A stretch of 64,000 nt of DNA from Melioribacter roseus (GTDB taxonomy: Bacteria > Bacteroidota > Ignavibacteria > Ignavibacteriales > Melioribacteraceae), in the NCBI GenBank assembly GCA_020724265.1, contig DYHH01000020.1, forward strand, positions 1-64,000, given 5' to 3'. Each line of letters starts with the position of its first letter. Within the stretch, counting starts at the first letter, position 1. The notes beneath the pieces were generated by a model. The model was not told the DNA's origin. It ran no database searches and saw only the letters and a program-made list of their open reading frames with translations. This document shows, piece by piece, positions 17,024-27,343 of this stretch. The translations under genes and the position numbers were made by a program.

Positions 17024-18656
17024 AATCTAACTCCTTAAGCTGGCTAAAGTCATAAGGTTCATGATTAACAGTAATTTCTCTATCAAAATTTAAGAGTGGT
17101 GGTGGTGATGAAGTCTGCCATTCCAATGTTACACCACCCCATGGATTGTTATGAGCTTTCTTTCCTTTTTTAATTGCCAAAAACAAATTCAAGAAAATGG
17201 AAACTAAAGTTGCAAACATAATCCATGAACCAATTGTAGATAACATTTGTAAATCGGCAAATTCAGGAAGATAATCATAATATCTTCTCGGCATACCTTG
17301 GTAACCCATGATAAATTTGGGGAAATATAAAACGTTAAAAGCAATTATATAAAACAACGCATTGATGTTTGCCCATTTTATATTATACATTTTACCAAAC
17401 ATCTTTGGGAACCAATAATACATTGCGGCGAAAACAATTGTACCCGTACCGCCAAACATGACGTAATGAAAATGAGAAACAACGAAGTATGTATCATGTA
17501 CGTGAATATCAGCAGTAATACTACCAAGTACCAATCCGGTCAATCCGCCAATTGAGAAAAGAAAAACAAAGGACATAACCCATAAGAAAGGTGGTTTCGG
17601 ATCAATACTTCCTTTATACATTGTTGCAACCCAGTTAAAAACTTTAACACCGCTCGGTAGCGCAACTATATATGTTAACAAGGAAAATATTACTCTTGAA
17701 GTATCACTCATTCCGCTTGTAAACATGTGGTGTGCCCAAACTAAATAACCTACAAATGCGATAGCTAAACTTGACATTGCGATTGGTGTATAACCAAAAA
17801 TTGTTCTTCTTGAAAATGTTGGAATGATTTCCGAGACAACTCCCATTGCGGGAAGAATCATAATATAAACGGCCGGATGCGAGTAAATCCAAAATAGATG
17901 CTGGAATAAAATCGGGTCTCCTCCTAATGCCGGATCGAAGATTCCAACTCCGAATGATCTTTCAATTATTACCAATAAAATTGTAATTCCGACAACCGGT
18001 GTGGCAATTACCTGAATCCATGCAGTTGCGTAAGTTGACCAAACAAATAACGGCATTCTGAAAAAATTCATACCCGGAGCACGCATTCTATGGATTGTTA
18101 CAATAAAGTTAAGACCGGTAAGTATTGATGAAAATCCGAGTACAAATGCCGCGAATAAAGGTAAGGATACACTTGTTGTTGTTCTAACACTATAAGGGAC
18201 ATAAAATGTCCAACCGGTATCAATCGGACCGCCTTGCATAAACAAAGAAAGAATTACAAGAACACTTCCGATAAGATAAATCCAGTATGATAATAAATTC
18301 AATCTTGGGAAAGCAACGTCTTTAGCTCCCAATTGAAGAGGAAGAAAAAAGTTGCCGAAAATTGCAGGAATACCCGGAATAATAAAAAGAAAAATCATGA
18401 TAACGCCATGCAGCGTAAACAATGTATTGTATTCTTGAGCTCCCATAATAGTTTCACCGGGTGCCATTAATTCTAAACGCATCAATACACCAAAAAGTGC
18501 ACCAACAAAAAAGAATGCAGTGATCGTAACCAAATACATCAAACCAATTCTTTTATGATCGGTACTAAAAAGCCAGGAAGTGATTCCCGTACTTTTTTTA
18601 GTAGTACCTTCCTCATAAAATGATTTTGCGGCTACATTAACATTTCCGTCCGCCAT
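17010..18656 (-). CDS. coxA: Cytochrome c oxidase subunit I, A2-type heme-copper oxidase
   Basis: Catalytic subunit that reduces oxygen and pumps protons. Visible ligands: His83 (low-spin heme, in LFTLHGVIM), His260, His309 and His310 (CuB), and His395 and His397 (VSHFHYVM; high- and low-spin hemes). Tyr264 would form the His-Tyr crosslink. The loop around 257-264 reads IYSHPAVY instead of the Glu-containing GHPEVY of A1 enzymes; this YS motif marks the A2 subfamily known from Rhodothermus and Thermus caa3 oxidases. About 12 membrane helices, 548 residues. It directly follows sco and precedes coxC. Start ATG with AGGAG upstream. Confidence 0.97.
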   Translation of the reverse strand: MADGNVNVAAKSFYEEGTTKKSTGITSWLFSTDHKRIGLMYLVTITAFFFVGALFGVLMRLELMAPGETIMGAQEYNTLFTLHGVIMIFLFIIPGIPAIFGNFFLPLQLGAKDVAFPRLNLLSYWIYLIGSVLVILSLFMQGGPIDTGWTFYVPYSVRTTTSVSLPLFAAFVLGFSSILTGLNFIVTIHRMRAPGMNFFRMPLFVWSTYATAWIQVIATPVVGITILLVIIERSFGVGIFDPALGGDPILFQHLFWIYSHPAVYIMILPAMGVVSEIIPTFSRRTIFGYTPIAMSSLAIAFVGYLVWAHHMFTSGMSDTSRVIFSLLTYIVALPSGVKVFNWVATMYKGSIDPKPPFLWVMSFVFLFSIGGLTGLVLGSITADIHVHDTYFVVSHFHYVMFGGTGTIVFAAMYYWFPKMFGKMYNIKWANINALFYIIAFNVLYFPKFIMGYQGMPRRYYDYLPEFADLQMLSTIGSWIMFATLVSIFLNLFLAIKKGKKAHNNPWGGVTLEWQTSSPPPLLNFDREITVNHEPYDFSQLKELDYESK

Positions 18657-18671
18657 TTATTTCAAACTCCT

Positions 18672-19439
18672 TTAATTCTTAGAATCTTTTCTTTTTTTTA
18701 TTAAAAGTACAGTTAAGAAAACACCTACAATAATCATCATAATCGAACCGATGATACGAGTTATATTTAGTGTATAACTTCTTCCATCGGGATCGTAACT
18801 AAAACAAAACTGTAAAACTTTTGCAACAGTTGGATTTGTTTTTCCGCTGCCGGCATCAATCAATGCCATTTTAACATCAAACGGATTATAAGTTGAACCA
18901 AAAATATATCTTGAAATTTTTCCTTCCGGTGAAATTGCAATTAAAGCACCGGCATGAAGAAAATCATCTTGAGTTGGCTTGTAATAAAATCCTACTGCTT
19001 CAGTTACTTTGGCAATATTTAATGAATCGCCTGTTAAAAAAGTCCAAGCTTCATCCGGGAAATTTCTTCTAATGCTATTGAAATAATTCTTTTTCCATTT
19101 AGCGGCAACTTCGGGGGTTTCGCGCGGATCAAAACTGATTGTAATTACATTAAAATCCTCTAATGGTTCAAGCTGAACTTTATCAACTACCCATGAGAGT
19201 TCTGTTAGAAGCGGACTACAAATTCCAGGGCATTCATAATAAACTAAAGCTAATAAAAACGGTTTATCAACAATATCTTTTAAGGAAACCGTATCTCCTT
19301 TGGATGTTTGAAAAACTGCTTCCATCGGGATATAGTTCCCAAGTTTTTCATCAATGCCGACTTCAATTTCACTTGCCGGTATTGATAAATAACTTAAGTT
19401 AAAAATGAGTAGAAAAAATAAACTCCTTAAAAATTTCAT
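18672..19439 (-). CDS. SCO1/SenC-family copper chaperone
   Basis: Thioredoxin-like protein that delivers copper to, or reduces, the CuA site of CoxB. It has a signal peptide (1-22), the copper-binding CPGIC motif (Cys70 and Cys74) and the conserved His162 (DFLHAG). Unusually for a short SCO protein it also ends in a membrane helix (about 228-247) with a Lys- and Arg-rich tail, so it may be anchored at both ends or by the tail after signal cleavage. It sits between the cytochrome c gene and coxA, the expected place for an assembly factor. Start ATG overlaps the preceding stop by one base. Confidence 0.93.
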   Translation of the reverse strand: MKFLRSLFFLLIFNLSYLSIPASEIEVGIDEKLGNYIPMEAVFQTSKGDTVSLKDIVDKPFLLALVYYECPGICSPLLTELSWVVDKVQLEPLEDFNVITISFDPRETPEVAAKWKKNYFNSIRRNFPDEAWTFLTGDSLNIAKVTEAVGFYYKPTQDDFLHAGALIAISPEGKISRYIFGSTYNPFDVKMALIDAGSGKTNPTVAKVLQFCFSYDPDGRSYTLNITRIIGSIMMIIVGVFLTVLLIKKRKDSKN

Positions 19440-20380
19440 TATGCTCTTGCTGTCCCTATAACATTTTTCAAATAATTATATAGATTCTGCCATTCGGTTC
19501 CTTTTAACAAATTAACTTCTGCGCTAAAACCCATTTCAAGAAAATTAACATTTACAACTTGTATAAAATCTTCTAAACTCAGTTTGCTGAAATCAACTTC
19601 AATAAATGAAGAAAATACCCTGTACTTATTAACTGCAGTTTTATTAAATACATCAACACCTTGAATTGAAGGATGATTATTAACATAAGCAATTAAATTT
19701 GCAATTCTCTTTGAATGAGATTTTTCATTTACTAATTGAGTAAATGCCATCTCAACAGTAATTTGATCGGATGTAGCTCGTCCTTCCGACAATTTATAAG
19801 TCATTTCTAATTCTTGAACTTGCTCATCTGTTACGGTCGGATAATCAGCAAAGGTTCTGATATATTGAATCATTGCAATTCGATCGGCAGGAGGTAAGAA
19901 TTCATAAGCAACCATACCTGTTTGTGGAATTCCTTCCTCAAGTGTTTTATATAATCCCGTGAAATCAACGCCGTTTTTCCATCCATCTAATTTCGTTAAA
20001 TTTCTTGCCGGAGGATTCAAAGCCATACCGGCAACTCCATCACCTAATCCCGATTCGCCATGACATGAAGCACAATTTTTCTTATAAAGATCTTTACCCT
20101 TGTTAATTAATTCATCGGTTGGATCAGTAATGGTAGAAATATCAACAGCAGGCATTATCGAACCACTTTTTACTTCAAGAGTTCGTTTAACTTCATCCTT
20201 TACCGGTGCTTTAGCGGGAAGAGTATTAACATTGATTGTGTTGAGATTATTCACATAATAAATTCCGACAATCAATATTATCAAAAAGAAATAAACAAAC
20301 ACCCAACCAAACAACCTTTTTGGTTTTTTGATTAACGATTTAAAGTCAATTTCAGGTTCGTATTTTTTATTTTGTTCCAT
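19439..20380 (-). CDS. Membrane-anchored monoheme cytochrome c
   Basis: A 313-residue protein with one N-terminal membrane helix (about 24-44), a single cytochrome c domain (CASCH at 103-107, with YEFLPPADR and later segments) and a C-terminal region of about 110 residues without heme motifs. It lies between actF and sco. Because ActE is already fused to ActD here, this is an extra cytochrome, a reasonable link between ACIII and the caa3 oxidase (inference). The last 110 residues are not recognised and may be a binding domain. Start ATG. Confidence 0.85.
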   Translation of the reverse strand: MEQNKKYEPEIDFKSLIKKPKRLFGWVFVYFFLIILIVGIYYVNNLNTINVNTLPAKAPVKDEVKRTLEVKSGSIMPAVDISTITDPTDELINKGKDLYKKNCASCHGESGLGDGVAGMALNPPARNLTKLDGWKNGVDFTGLYKTLEEGIPQTGMVAYEFLPPADRIAMIQYIRTFADYPTVTDEQVQELEMTYKLSEGRATSDQITVEMAFTQLVNEKSHSKRIANLIAYVNNHPSIQGVDVFNKTAVNKYRVFSSFIEVDFSKLSLEDFIQVVNVNFLEMGFSAEVNLLKGTEWQNLYNYLKNVIGTARA

Positions 20381-20395
20381 TTCCGATTTTCCAAA

Positions 20396-21583
20396 TTAGA
20401 GTCTAAAGTCTAAACCTCTTTTAAGTTTGGGATCACCAATAGGTACTAAATTTTCTTTCTTTGCTTTAATTCCGAAAACAATAACCATTATTCCGAAAGT
20501 CAACAACGGGAAACCTAATTCCATCCAGCTAAAAGGAATACTTTCGGGGCTGTAAGTTGGCATAATCAACCAATACAAATCAACTATATGAGCTACCAAT
20601 AGCCAAATAGCCATGAATTTCAATCTCTTTGGATTTGTTTTTGACGGCTGTGATACTAACCCGAAATAAGGTACAACAAAATGAACAAAAATCAACAGTA
20701 GCGAAACAACAATCCAGCCCCCTTCCCATCTGTTAAGATACCAATAAGTTTCTTCGGGAATGTTAGCGTAATAAATTAATAAAAATTGAGAGAATGCTAT
20801 GTATGCCCAAAAGTTAACAAATGCGAACATTAAAGCACCGAGGCTATAATAATGATCTGTCTTAATTCCTTTTATAAATAAACCTTTTTCAGTCAGATAA
20901 ACAACTAAAAATGTAACAACAGCAATTGCCGCTAAAACAGTTCCGGAGAAATAATAAATTCCAAAAATAGTACTGAACCAATGAGGTTCAAGACTCATTA
21001 TCCAATCAACCGAAGCAATAGTTATAGTAATTGCGAAGAAAGGCATGAAGATAGCGGAGATTTTAATATTGCTTGAAGTTAATTTCTGATCACCGGTCTG
21101 ATCTTGCAAGCGTGATCTTTTTGTAAGCATGAAATAAAATAACATCCAAACTAAAAATATTACGACCACCCTTATTGTAAAGAAAGGAATATTGAGGTAT
21201 CCGACTTTTCCGCTGAGAATTTCATCACTCAATACATCTTCCGTATGAGTCCAGTGAAACATATCGTGCATATTAAAATAAACGGGTATTGCAATGATCG
21301 GCAGAATAAATATAATTGCTCCTAAAAATTCAGGTATTCTTCTGAAGGGAACACTCCATACTGCACCGCCGAGATATTCAATTGCAACAAGAAATAGTGA
21401 ACCGACACCTATACTGCTTAAGAACATCAACATTATCAAATTATTGAATGAACTCCTTACCGGATCGACTAAATATGAAATAATAACAAGAACTAAACCT
21501 ACGGCAAAAAGTGTATAACCGGCTTTCCCAAAGCTAGAAGGTAGTTCTTTTTTAGAATATTCAATTTTTGTTTCTGAACTCAT
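20396..21583 (-). CDS. actF: ACIII subunit ActF (NrfD-like quinone-binding membrane subunit)
   Basis: The 395-residue protein has about ten membrane helices and belongs to the NrfD/PsrC-like group, which forms half of the paired membrane core of alternative complex III. It is shorter than ActC, as is usual for ActF. Conserved-looking stretches include SIGVGSLFLVAIEYLGGAVWS and HDMFHWTH. In the structure known from Flavobacterium, ActC rather than ActF is proposed to hold the quinol site. The ATG overlaps the actDE stop by one base (TAATG), indicating coupling. Confidence 0.92.
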   Translation of the reverse strand: MSSETKIEYSKKELPSSFGKAGYTLFAVGLVLVIISYLVDPVRSSFNNLIMLMFLSSIGVGSLFLVAIEYLGGAVWSVPFRRIPEFLGAIIFILPIIAIPVYFNMHDMFHWTHTEDVLSDEILSGKVGYLNIPFFTIRVVVIFLVWMLFYFMLTKRSRLQDQTGDQKLTSSNIKISAIFMPFFAITITIASVDWIMSLEPHWFSTIFGIYYFSGTVLAAIAVVTFLVVYLTEKGLFIKGIKTDHYYSLGALMFAFVNFWAYIAFSQFLLIYYANIPEETYWYLNRWEGGWIVVSLLLIFVHFVVPYFGLVSQPSKTNPKRLKFMAIWLLVAHIVDLYWLIMPTYSPESIPFSWMELGFPLLTFGIMVIVFGIKAKKENLVPIGDPKLKRGLDFRL

Positions 21584-22719
21584 TATAAATCAGACTCCTT
21601 AGCATTTAGTGCGCGCTGCAATGCCCTGATGTATAAAATAGTTGCCCACTTTTCTTCACGTGTCATTTGTGTAGAATAAGAAGGCATTACATTTTGTCCT
21701 TCTGTAATTACATGATAAATTCTGCCGTCACTCCATAACTTTACTTTTTCCGAATGAATAGAAGGTGGATTAGGATATTGACCTCGTAATCTGCTATCGC
21801 CTTCACCAAAATATCCATGACACGGGCTGCAGAAAACATCATATTTTTTCTTTCCTAATGCTAAATTTTCTTCCGAATAATCCAGAGGATTAATCATAAG
21901 CTTTTCAGCTAATTCCGGTTTACCATAATATGGATAAGGAATTGCACCTCTTGAGATTGTTCCTTCGACCGGCATTCTCATTGAGAAACCATCAGCGAAT
22001 ACATTTGTCGTTTCTTGAGGAAGTGCTTTATCTTGTTCCATCATCCAATTAAACGGAACCATATACATCAATTTGTTCAGTCCGAAATATGTAGTACCGG
22101 AAATAATAATTGCAGTTACAGCAAGAAAACCTAAAAACTTGGGTTCTAAAATTTTTGGCGAAGTGCTAACTTCTTCTTCATCCCAATAAATCTCACCAAC
22201 CTCGGCTGCACCTAATTCATTTAAGAATTTTTTTATTTCTTCGGCATTAAAAAGTTCATCATCCGCTTGAATATTAATACCGTATTTCTCGGTCGATACT
22301 TTTTTCATGTAATCGGTATCATGCAGCGGATGAGAGTTGTTCGGGAATTTGAAAAAGAAAAACAACATTGTAACTACTGTTCCAATTGCTGCAGCCAATA
22401 CTGTAACTTCAAACATAATCGGGACGTATTTAGGGAAAGCGAAATACGGTTTGCCGCCGATGATTATGGGATAATCAATAGCCGACATCCAGAAAGTCAT
22501 TAGCAAAGCTGCAAGAGTACCACTCAAACCAAATACCAAAGCAGCAAATCCCAATTTAGATCTACCCAATTTCATTGCATTAGGCATGCCGTGAATCGGG
22601 TAAGGAGTGTTTACGTCAAATTTTTTATAACCCTTCTCTGCAGTCTTTTCAGCTGCTTTGATAATCTCATCGGGAGTATTAAATATAGCCGTTATAGCAA
22701 ATAAAACTTTTTCACTCAT
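21583..22719 (-). CDS. Fused ActD-ActE: ACIII membrane subunit plus cytochrome c
   Basis: Residues 1 to about 185 match ActD (DUF3341): an N-terminal soluble part, two membrane helices (about 56-80 and 98-123) and a small alpha/beta part. Residues from about 193 form ActE: one membrane helix (195-215) and a monoheme cytochrome c domain with CSPCH at 297-301 and Met in the VMPSYS segment. These are usually separate genes; here they make one 378-residue frame with no stop between. I start at ATG 22717-22719, nine bases after AAGGA. A TTG two codons earlier overlaps the actC stop but is too close to the ribosome site. Confidence 0.92.
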   Translation of the reverse strand: MSEKVLFAITAIFNTPDEIIKAAEKTAEKGYKKFDVNTPYPIHGMPNAMKLGRSKLGFAALVFGLSGTLAALLMTFWMSAIDYPIIIGGKPYFAFPKYVPIMFEVTVLAAAIGTVVTMLFFFFKFPNNSHPLHDTDYMKKVSTEKYGINIQADDELFNAEEIKKFLNELGAAEVGEIYWDEEEVSTSPKILEPKFLGFLAVTAIIISGTTYFGLNKLMYMVPFNWMMEQDKALPQETTNVFADGFSMRMPVEGTISRGAIPYPYYGKPELAEKLMINPLDYSEENLALGKKKYDVFCSPCHGYFGEGDSRLRGQYPNPPSIHSEKVKLWSDGRIYHVITEGQNVMPSYSTQMTREEKWATILYIRALQRALNAKESDL

Positions 22720-22721
22720 TA

Positions 22722-24089
22722 TCAATGATCCTTATGTGAAGGTTGAGCATCTTCTAAAACTGCTTTTACTTCTGCAATAGATACAACCGGTAATGTCTTT
22801 GTAAATAATAACATGAGAGTAAAGAATAAACCGAAACTTCCGATTAGTATTGCAAAGTCAGTAAGAGTTGGAGTATAATAAGCCCAGCTTGAAGGTAAAT
22901 AATCTCTTGATAAAGAGGTTACCGTAATTACAAATCTTTCGAACCACATACCGACATTAACGAGAACAGCAATTGCAAACATAACCGGAATTGTTCTTCG
23001 TATTTTTTTAATCCAGAATAATTGAGGGAAAACAACATTACAAGTAACCATTATCCAATAAGCCCAAGCATACGGTCCGAACGCCCTATTAATAAATGCA
23101 AATTGCTCCGGCTGTACACCGGAATACCAAGCAATAAAAAATTCCATTGCATAAGCATAACCAACCATACTTCCTGTGAGAAGTATTATTTTATTCATTT
23201 TCTCAAGTGTATCTAAGGTTATTATATGCTCAAAATTGAATATCTTTCTAATAAAGATGAGAACATTTTGTACCATCGCAAACCCTGAGAAAACTGCACC
23301 GGCAACAAAGTAAGGAGGAAATATTGTTGTATGCCAGCCTGGTATAATCGAAATAGCAAAATCAAAACTTACTATTGTGTGAACAGATAAAACAAGCGGT
23401 GTAGCAAACCCGGCTAATATCAAATATACCATTTCATAATGCTGCCAATGGCGGTTTGAATGACGCCATCCTAAACTAAAAACAGAATAGGTTAATTTTT
23501 TAATTTTATTTTTGGTTCGATCTCTTAAGGTAGCAAAATCGGGAATAAGTCCTACATACCAAAATATTAATGATACGGTGAAATATGTAGAAACAGCAAA
23601 AACATCCCAAAGCAACGGAGAAGAAAAGTTAACCCACAATGAATGTTGATTTGGATAAGGGAATAAATAACCTGCTAACCACGGACGACCGACGTGTATT
23701 AATGGAAAAATTCCAGCAGTCATAACTGCAAAAATTGTCATACCCTCGGCAAAACGAGCAATACCTGTTCTCCATTTCTGTCTGAATAAAAATAAAATAG
23801 CGGAAATCAAAGTACCGGCATGACCAATACCAACCCAGAATACGAAATTGACAATCGGGAATCCCCATCCAACCGGGTTATTGTTACCCCACAAACCCGT
23901 ACCGTAGTAGAAAGACAAACCTAAACCTACAACACCAATCATCAACATTGTAACAGTAATACTTAGAGCTAGATAATATTTTTTATCCGGTTTAGTCTCT
24001 AACGGTTTGGAAATGATTTCGTCTATTTCCCTTAAAGAAGGTCTTTTTTCAATTACAGCTAATTCTTGCGAGTAGTCAACAGTCTGCAC
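22722..24089 (-). CDS. actC: ACIII subunit ActC (NrfD-like)
   Basis: Large membrane subunit (455 residues, about ten helices) of alternative complex III, related to NrfD/PsrC. In known structures it holds the quinol-oxidising site next to the ActB [3Fe-4S] cluster. Conserved stretches include the N-terminal SLREID, a [16 protein letters not shown] segment, GRPW and PYPNQ. The start is GTG (24087-24089), overlapping the actB stop by one base; GGAGGA lies six bases upstream and no nearby ATG fits. Confidence 0.94.
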   Translation of the reverse strand: MQTVDYSQELAVIEKRPSLREIDEIISKPLETKPDKKYYLALSITVTMLMIGVVGLGLSFYYGTGLWGNNNPVGWGFPIVNFVFWVGIGHAGTLISAILFLFRQKWRTGIARFAEGMTIFAVMTAGIFPLIHVGRPWLAGYLFPYPNQHSLWVNFSSPLLWDVFAVSTYFTVSLIFWYVGLIPDFATLRDRTKNKIKKLTYSVFSLGWRHSNRHWQHYEMVYLILAGFATPLVLSVHTIVSFDFAISIIPGWHTTIFPPYFVAGAVFSGFAMVQNVLIFIRKIFNFEHIITLDTLEKMNKIILLTGSMVGYAYAMEFFIAWYSGVQPEQFAFINRAFGPYAWAYWIMVTCNVVFPQLFWIKKIRRTIPVMFAIAVLVNVGMWFERFVITVTSLSRDYLPSSWAYYTPTLTDFAILIGSFGLFFTLMLLFTKTLPVVSIAEVKAVLEDAQPSHKDH

Positions 24090-27000
24090 TAGACTTCCTC
24101 CGAGTGAGTATTTCTTAATTTTGCCAAATATGTAACGTTAGGTCTTACATTTAATGATTCGAGAACGTGATAACCAAGTTCGTGGTTTCTATATTTTGCA
24201 ACATCCGATTTAGAATCATTGATGTTACCAAAAACAATTGCATCTGTAGGACAAGCAACTTGACAAGCGGTTTTAACGTTATCGCCAATTATTTCTCTTC
24301 CCTCTCGAATTGCATTTTCTCTTTCGTCCATAATTCTCTGAACACAGAAAGTACATTTTTCCATTACACCGCGTGATCTAACCGTAACTTCAGGATTATT
24401 AACAAGAGCAGTTAAATCATTTTCATAATATGCATTTGCAAAGTGATCTCTGAAATTATAGAAATTAAATCTACGAACTTTATAAGGACAGTTATTAGCA
24501 CAGTATCTTGTTCCGACACATCTGTTATAAGCCATTTGATTCAATCCATCGGAACTATGATTTGTTGCATTAACTGGACAAACATTTTCGCATGGAGCAT
24601 TGTCACAATGCTGACATAACATAGGCTGAGCACTTACAACCGGTTCTTCGGGTGTGCCGGAATAATATCTATCGATACGCATCCACTGCATTTCTCGTCC
24701 CATTGCAACTTGTTCTTTACCGACAACCGGAACATTATTTTCAACATTACAAGATGTTACACATGCCGCACAACTTGTACATTTGTTTAGATCAATTGCC
24801 ATTCCCCATTTTAAGCCTTCATAAATATGGGGTTGTGTTATATCAAAAATATCGTATTTGTTTTTATCTAAGAATTTTGGATTTTCTTTATACTCTTGAA
24901 GAGTTCCTTCTTGAATGATTTTTCTTATATAATGAAAATCCTTAACAAAAGTATCGTCAATCGCATGATGTTCTTGAGTTGATGCTAATGCATATCTTTT
25001 ACCTGTCCTTGAAATATTAACATCGTCTAAATTGTATTTAACAGAATCATTTCCATAAACGATAAAATTATTTGCATTAAATCCCACGTTACTTCCGACA
25101 TCACCGGCTTCAGTTCTTCCGTATCCAAGTTCAATCACAATTAAATCATCTGCCATACCGGGTTGAACAAATGCAGCTATTTCTATTTGTTTTCCATCAG
25201 CTTCTATTTTGATTACATCATCATTTTCAATTGATAGTTTTGATGCAGTTGAAGGTGAAACTGCGGCATAATTATCCCATGCAATTTTTGATACCGGGTG
25301 CGGAGTTTCTTGAAGCCAACCATTATTTGCGAATCTCCCGTCTCCAAGAAAATAATTTTTTTGAAGATGCAATGTTATTGCGTTATTACTCTCGACCTTA
25401 ATATTATTTAGTGAATTGCTATTGAAGGATAACGGTGATGAATTATTTTTTAATTCAAGTACACCATCATGTAAAGATGTATACCAAAAAGTTTTGAAAT
25501 CTGTTGGAGTGTCAAACTTCGAGTAAATATTTTTTTCAAAATTATTCATAAGATATTTGTGATAAATATCTTCAGAATAGTTATCATTTTCATTTATCCA
25601 TCGCAATAATGCAGATTCTTTCTGTCTTGAATCAAATAAAGGAGCAATAACAGGTTGTTGTAGACTATAAATATTATCTCTTGTCAAGAAATCATTCCAG
25701 CTTTCCAAATCATTATGAATCGGAAGTGTATAATTACTATTCACGGAAGTCTCATTAACTGATTGAGAGAAAGTAAGACTCAAATTAACTTTAGATAATG
25801 ATTCCGTGTACCCTAAATCCTTTGGTAAATGATAAACCGGGTTTGTATCGAAATGAATGACAACACCAACTTTACCTGAATTCATTTTTGAAATTAATTC
25901 TTTTATCTCTATTGTCGATACAATTGGTTTTTGAAAAGTTGTTGTTGAATTACTATAAACCGGAGTATTACCTAAAATTTCATTCAATAAATTAACCGCT
26001 AAATGGGTTTCTTTGGATAATGTATCACCGGCATAAACAATTGCATTACCCTTATTTTGAATTAAATCAAAGACAAGGTTATTAACATATTTTTCATTTA
26101 GAGAATACTTTTCAACAAATTCATTCAAACTATATTTTGAAACGAGTGACAATGTATTTCCGCTCAAATCAATTTCCGATGCATTTCTCTTTAATGCAAT
26201 TTCATTAGCTAATGATAAAACAAACTCTAATTGCAGATTAGGTTTAACTCGAAGTCGATAATCGGCATTCATTCCTGTTAAGCTCATCCCGCCTTCAGCA
26301 ACATACAATCTGTTGAAGTTAGAGTTATTCAAAACATCACGTCGAGAAGAATACTTTCGCATATTTTCAATAGTTGAGCCATCTCTTCCCAAAAAATCAG
26401 AATCGAGTGATAATATCACATCTGCTTTATCAAAATCAACAGCCGGTAAAGAATCACTACCGTAAGATTCTTTCCATGCATCTAATCTATTTTTATTAGT
26501 AAATAATCCGTATGAATAAACTCTGGATGTAGGAAATGCATTTACAAAATCATTCAACAATTTTGAAGTAGTTGGTGAAGTTATTAACCCGGTTAAGACT
26601 GCAATTTCTTTCCCTTCACTAATAGATTTCTTAAATGAAGAGATAACCGAAGAATCAACTTCGTTCCAATCTGTTTTTGATTTTCCTTTTAACGGGTATT
26701 GCAATCTATCCGGATCATATAAATTCAGAATGCTTGCTTGTCCGGTTGTACAAAGTTTTCCTTTATTAATAGGATGATCAGGATTTCCATCCACTTTAAC
26801 CGGTCTGCCCTCTCGTGTCTTAACTAAAATTCCGCAATTCTGTTCACAAGCCGTACAAGTGGAAGCATAAAAGTTTGGTTTACCGGGCAGAACTCCTTCA
26901 GGTCTTTTAGTATAAGGAATTATCTCACCTTTATCACGGTAATCAGTACACGAAGTTACGGCAAAGGCTGCGGAGGCAGACAATAATGCTAAAAATTTTC

Positions 27001-27154
27001 TTCTTGAAACAGGACTGATTTCAGAAGGATCGAATTCATCTGTAACACCTTCATTAAACTCATTTACCTTGGCAGTAAAAACTGCATCATTATCATGATA
27101 TTCTTTTAAGCTTCGCCAGAAATTAGGGTTAGTTACTTTTTTGTTATCAGACAT
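24089..27154 (-). CDS. actB: ACIII subunit ActB (molybdopterin-enzyme-like plus iron-sulfur protein)
   Basis: Exported electron-transfer subunit of alternative complex III, 1021 residues. A twin-arginine motif SRRKFL (50-55) and hydrophobic stretch, ending in a TSC sequence that may be lipidated, follow a 49-residue N-terminal lead. Residues about 95-720 resemble molybdopterin oxidoreductases (ActB1 half); known ActB proteins lack the Mo cofactor. Within it Cys100, Cys103, Cys107 and Cys135 form C-x2-C-x3-C-x27-C. Residues about 775-985 are the ferredoxin-like ActB2 half with four Cys groups ([39 protein letters not shown]...CQVAC), expected to bind three [4Fe-4S] and one [3Fe-4S]. Second gene for a large subunit in the operon, downstream of the small Tat peptide. 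Confidence 0.95.
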   Translation of the reverse strand: MSDNKKVTNPNFWRSLKEYHDNDAVFTAKVNEFNEGVTDEFDPSEISPVSRRKFLALLSASAAFAVTSCTDYRDKGEIIPYTKRPEGVLPGKPNFYASTCTACEQNCGILVKTREGRPVKVDGNPDHPINKGKLCTTGQASILNLYDPDRLQYPLKGKSKTDWNEVDSSVISSFKKSISEGKEIAVLTGLITSPTTSKLLNDFVNAFPTSRVYSYGLFTNKNRLDAWKESYGSDSLPAVDFDKADVILSLDSDFLGRDGSTIENMRKYSSRRDVLNNSNFNRLYVAEGGMSLTGMNADYRLRVKPNLQLEFVLSLANEIALKRNASEIDLSGNTLSLVSKYSLNEFVEKYSLNEKYVNNLVFDLIQNKGNAIVYAGDTLSKETHLAVNLLNEILGNTPVYSNSTTTFQKPIVSTIEIKELISKMNSGKVGVVIHFDTNPVYHLPKDLGYTESLSKVNLSLTFSQSVNETSVNSNYTLPIHNDLESWNDFLTRDNIYSLQQPVIAPLFDSRQKESALLRWINENDNYSEDIYHKYLMNNFEKNIYSKFDTPTDFKTFWYTSLHDGVLELKNNSSPLSFNSNSLNNIKVESNNAITLHLQKNYFLGDGRFANNGWLQETPHPVSKIAWDNYAAVSPSTASKLSIENDDVIKIEADGKQIEIAAFVQPGMADDLIVIELGYGRTEAGDVGSNVGFNANNFIVYGNDSVKYNLDDVNISRTGKRYALASTQEHHAIDDTFVKDFHYIRKIIQEGTLQEYKENPKFLDKNKYDIFDITQPHIYEGLKWGMAIDLNKCTSCAACVTSCNVENNVPVVGKEQVAMGREMQWMRIDRYYSGTPEEPVVSAQPMLCQHCDNAPCENVCPVNATNHSSDGLNQMAYNRCVGTRYCANNCPYKVRRFNFYNFRDHFANAYYENDLTALVNNPEVTVRSRGVMEKCTFCVQRIMDERENAIREGREIIGDNVKTACQVACPTDAIVFGNINDSKSDVAKYRNHELGYHVLESLNVRPNVTYLAKLRNTHSEEV

Positions 27155-27165
27155 TCTACCAAACC

Positions 27166-27333
27166 TTATTTAGTTCTCTTTATTGCAGATGGATGCAGTT
27201 TAACTTTTTTATTCAGAATTATTCTTTCGGATTTATCGGCATATTTTAGTGGAGACTTTGCAAAAATTGCTGAACCAAATGTTACAATTGCAGTTAATCC
27301 GAAAAATTTTCTTCTGTTAATTTTATTCTTCAT
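27166..27333 (-). CDS. Small Tat-signal-like protein in the ACIII operon
   Basis: A 54-residue frame between actA and actB. It begins MKNKINRRKFFGLTAIVTF, with the twin-arginine RRKFFG pattern and a hydrophobic segment ending in AKS, so it looks like a Tat signal or a membrane anchor. Only about 30 residues remain after it, ending in a basic tail (IKRTK). The ATG at 27331-27333 lies ten bases after the actA stop. An open frame extends ten codons further into actA but that start is less likely. The stop is 11 bases before actB. I know no named family with certainty. It may be an accessory subunit or help export ActB; Tat-dependent small peptides are also known near formate dehydrogenases. Confidence 0.72.
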   Translation of the reverse strand: MKNKINRRKFFGLTAIVTFGSAIFAKSPLKYADKSERIILNKKVKLHPSAIKRTK

Positions 27334-27343
27334 AATAAACTCA

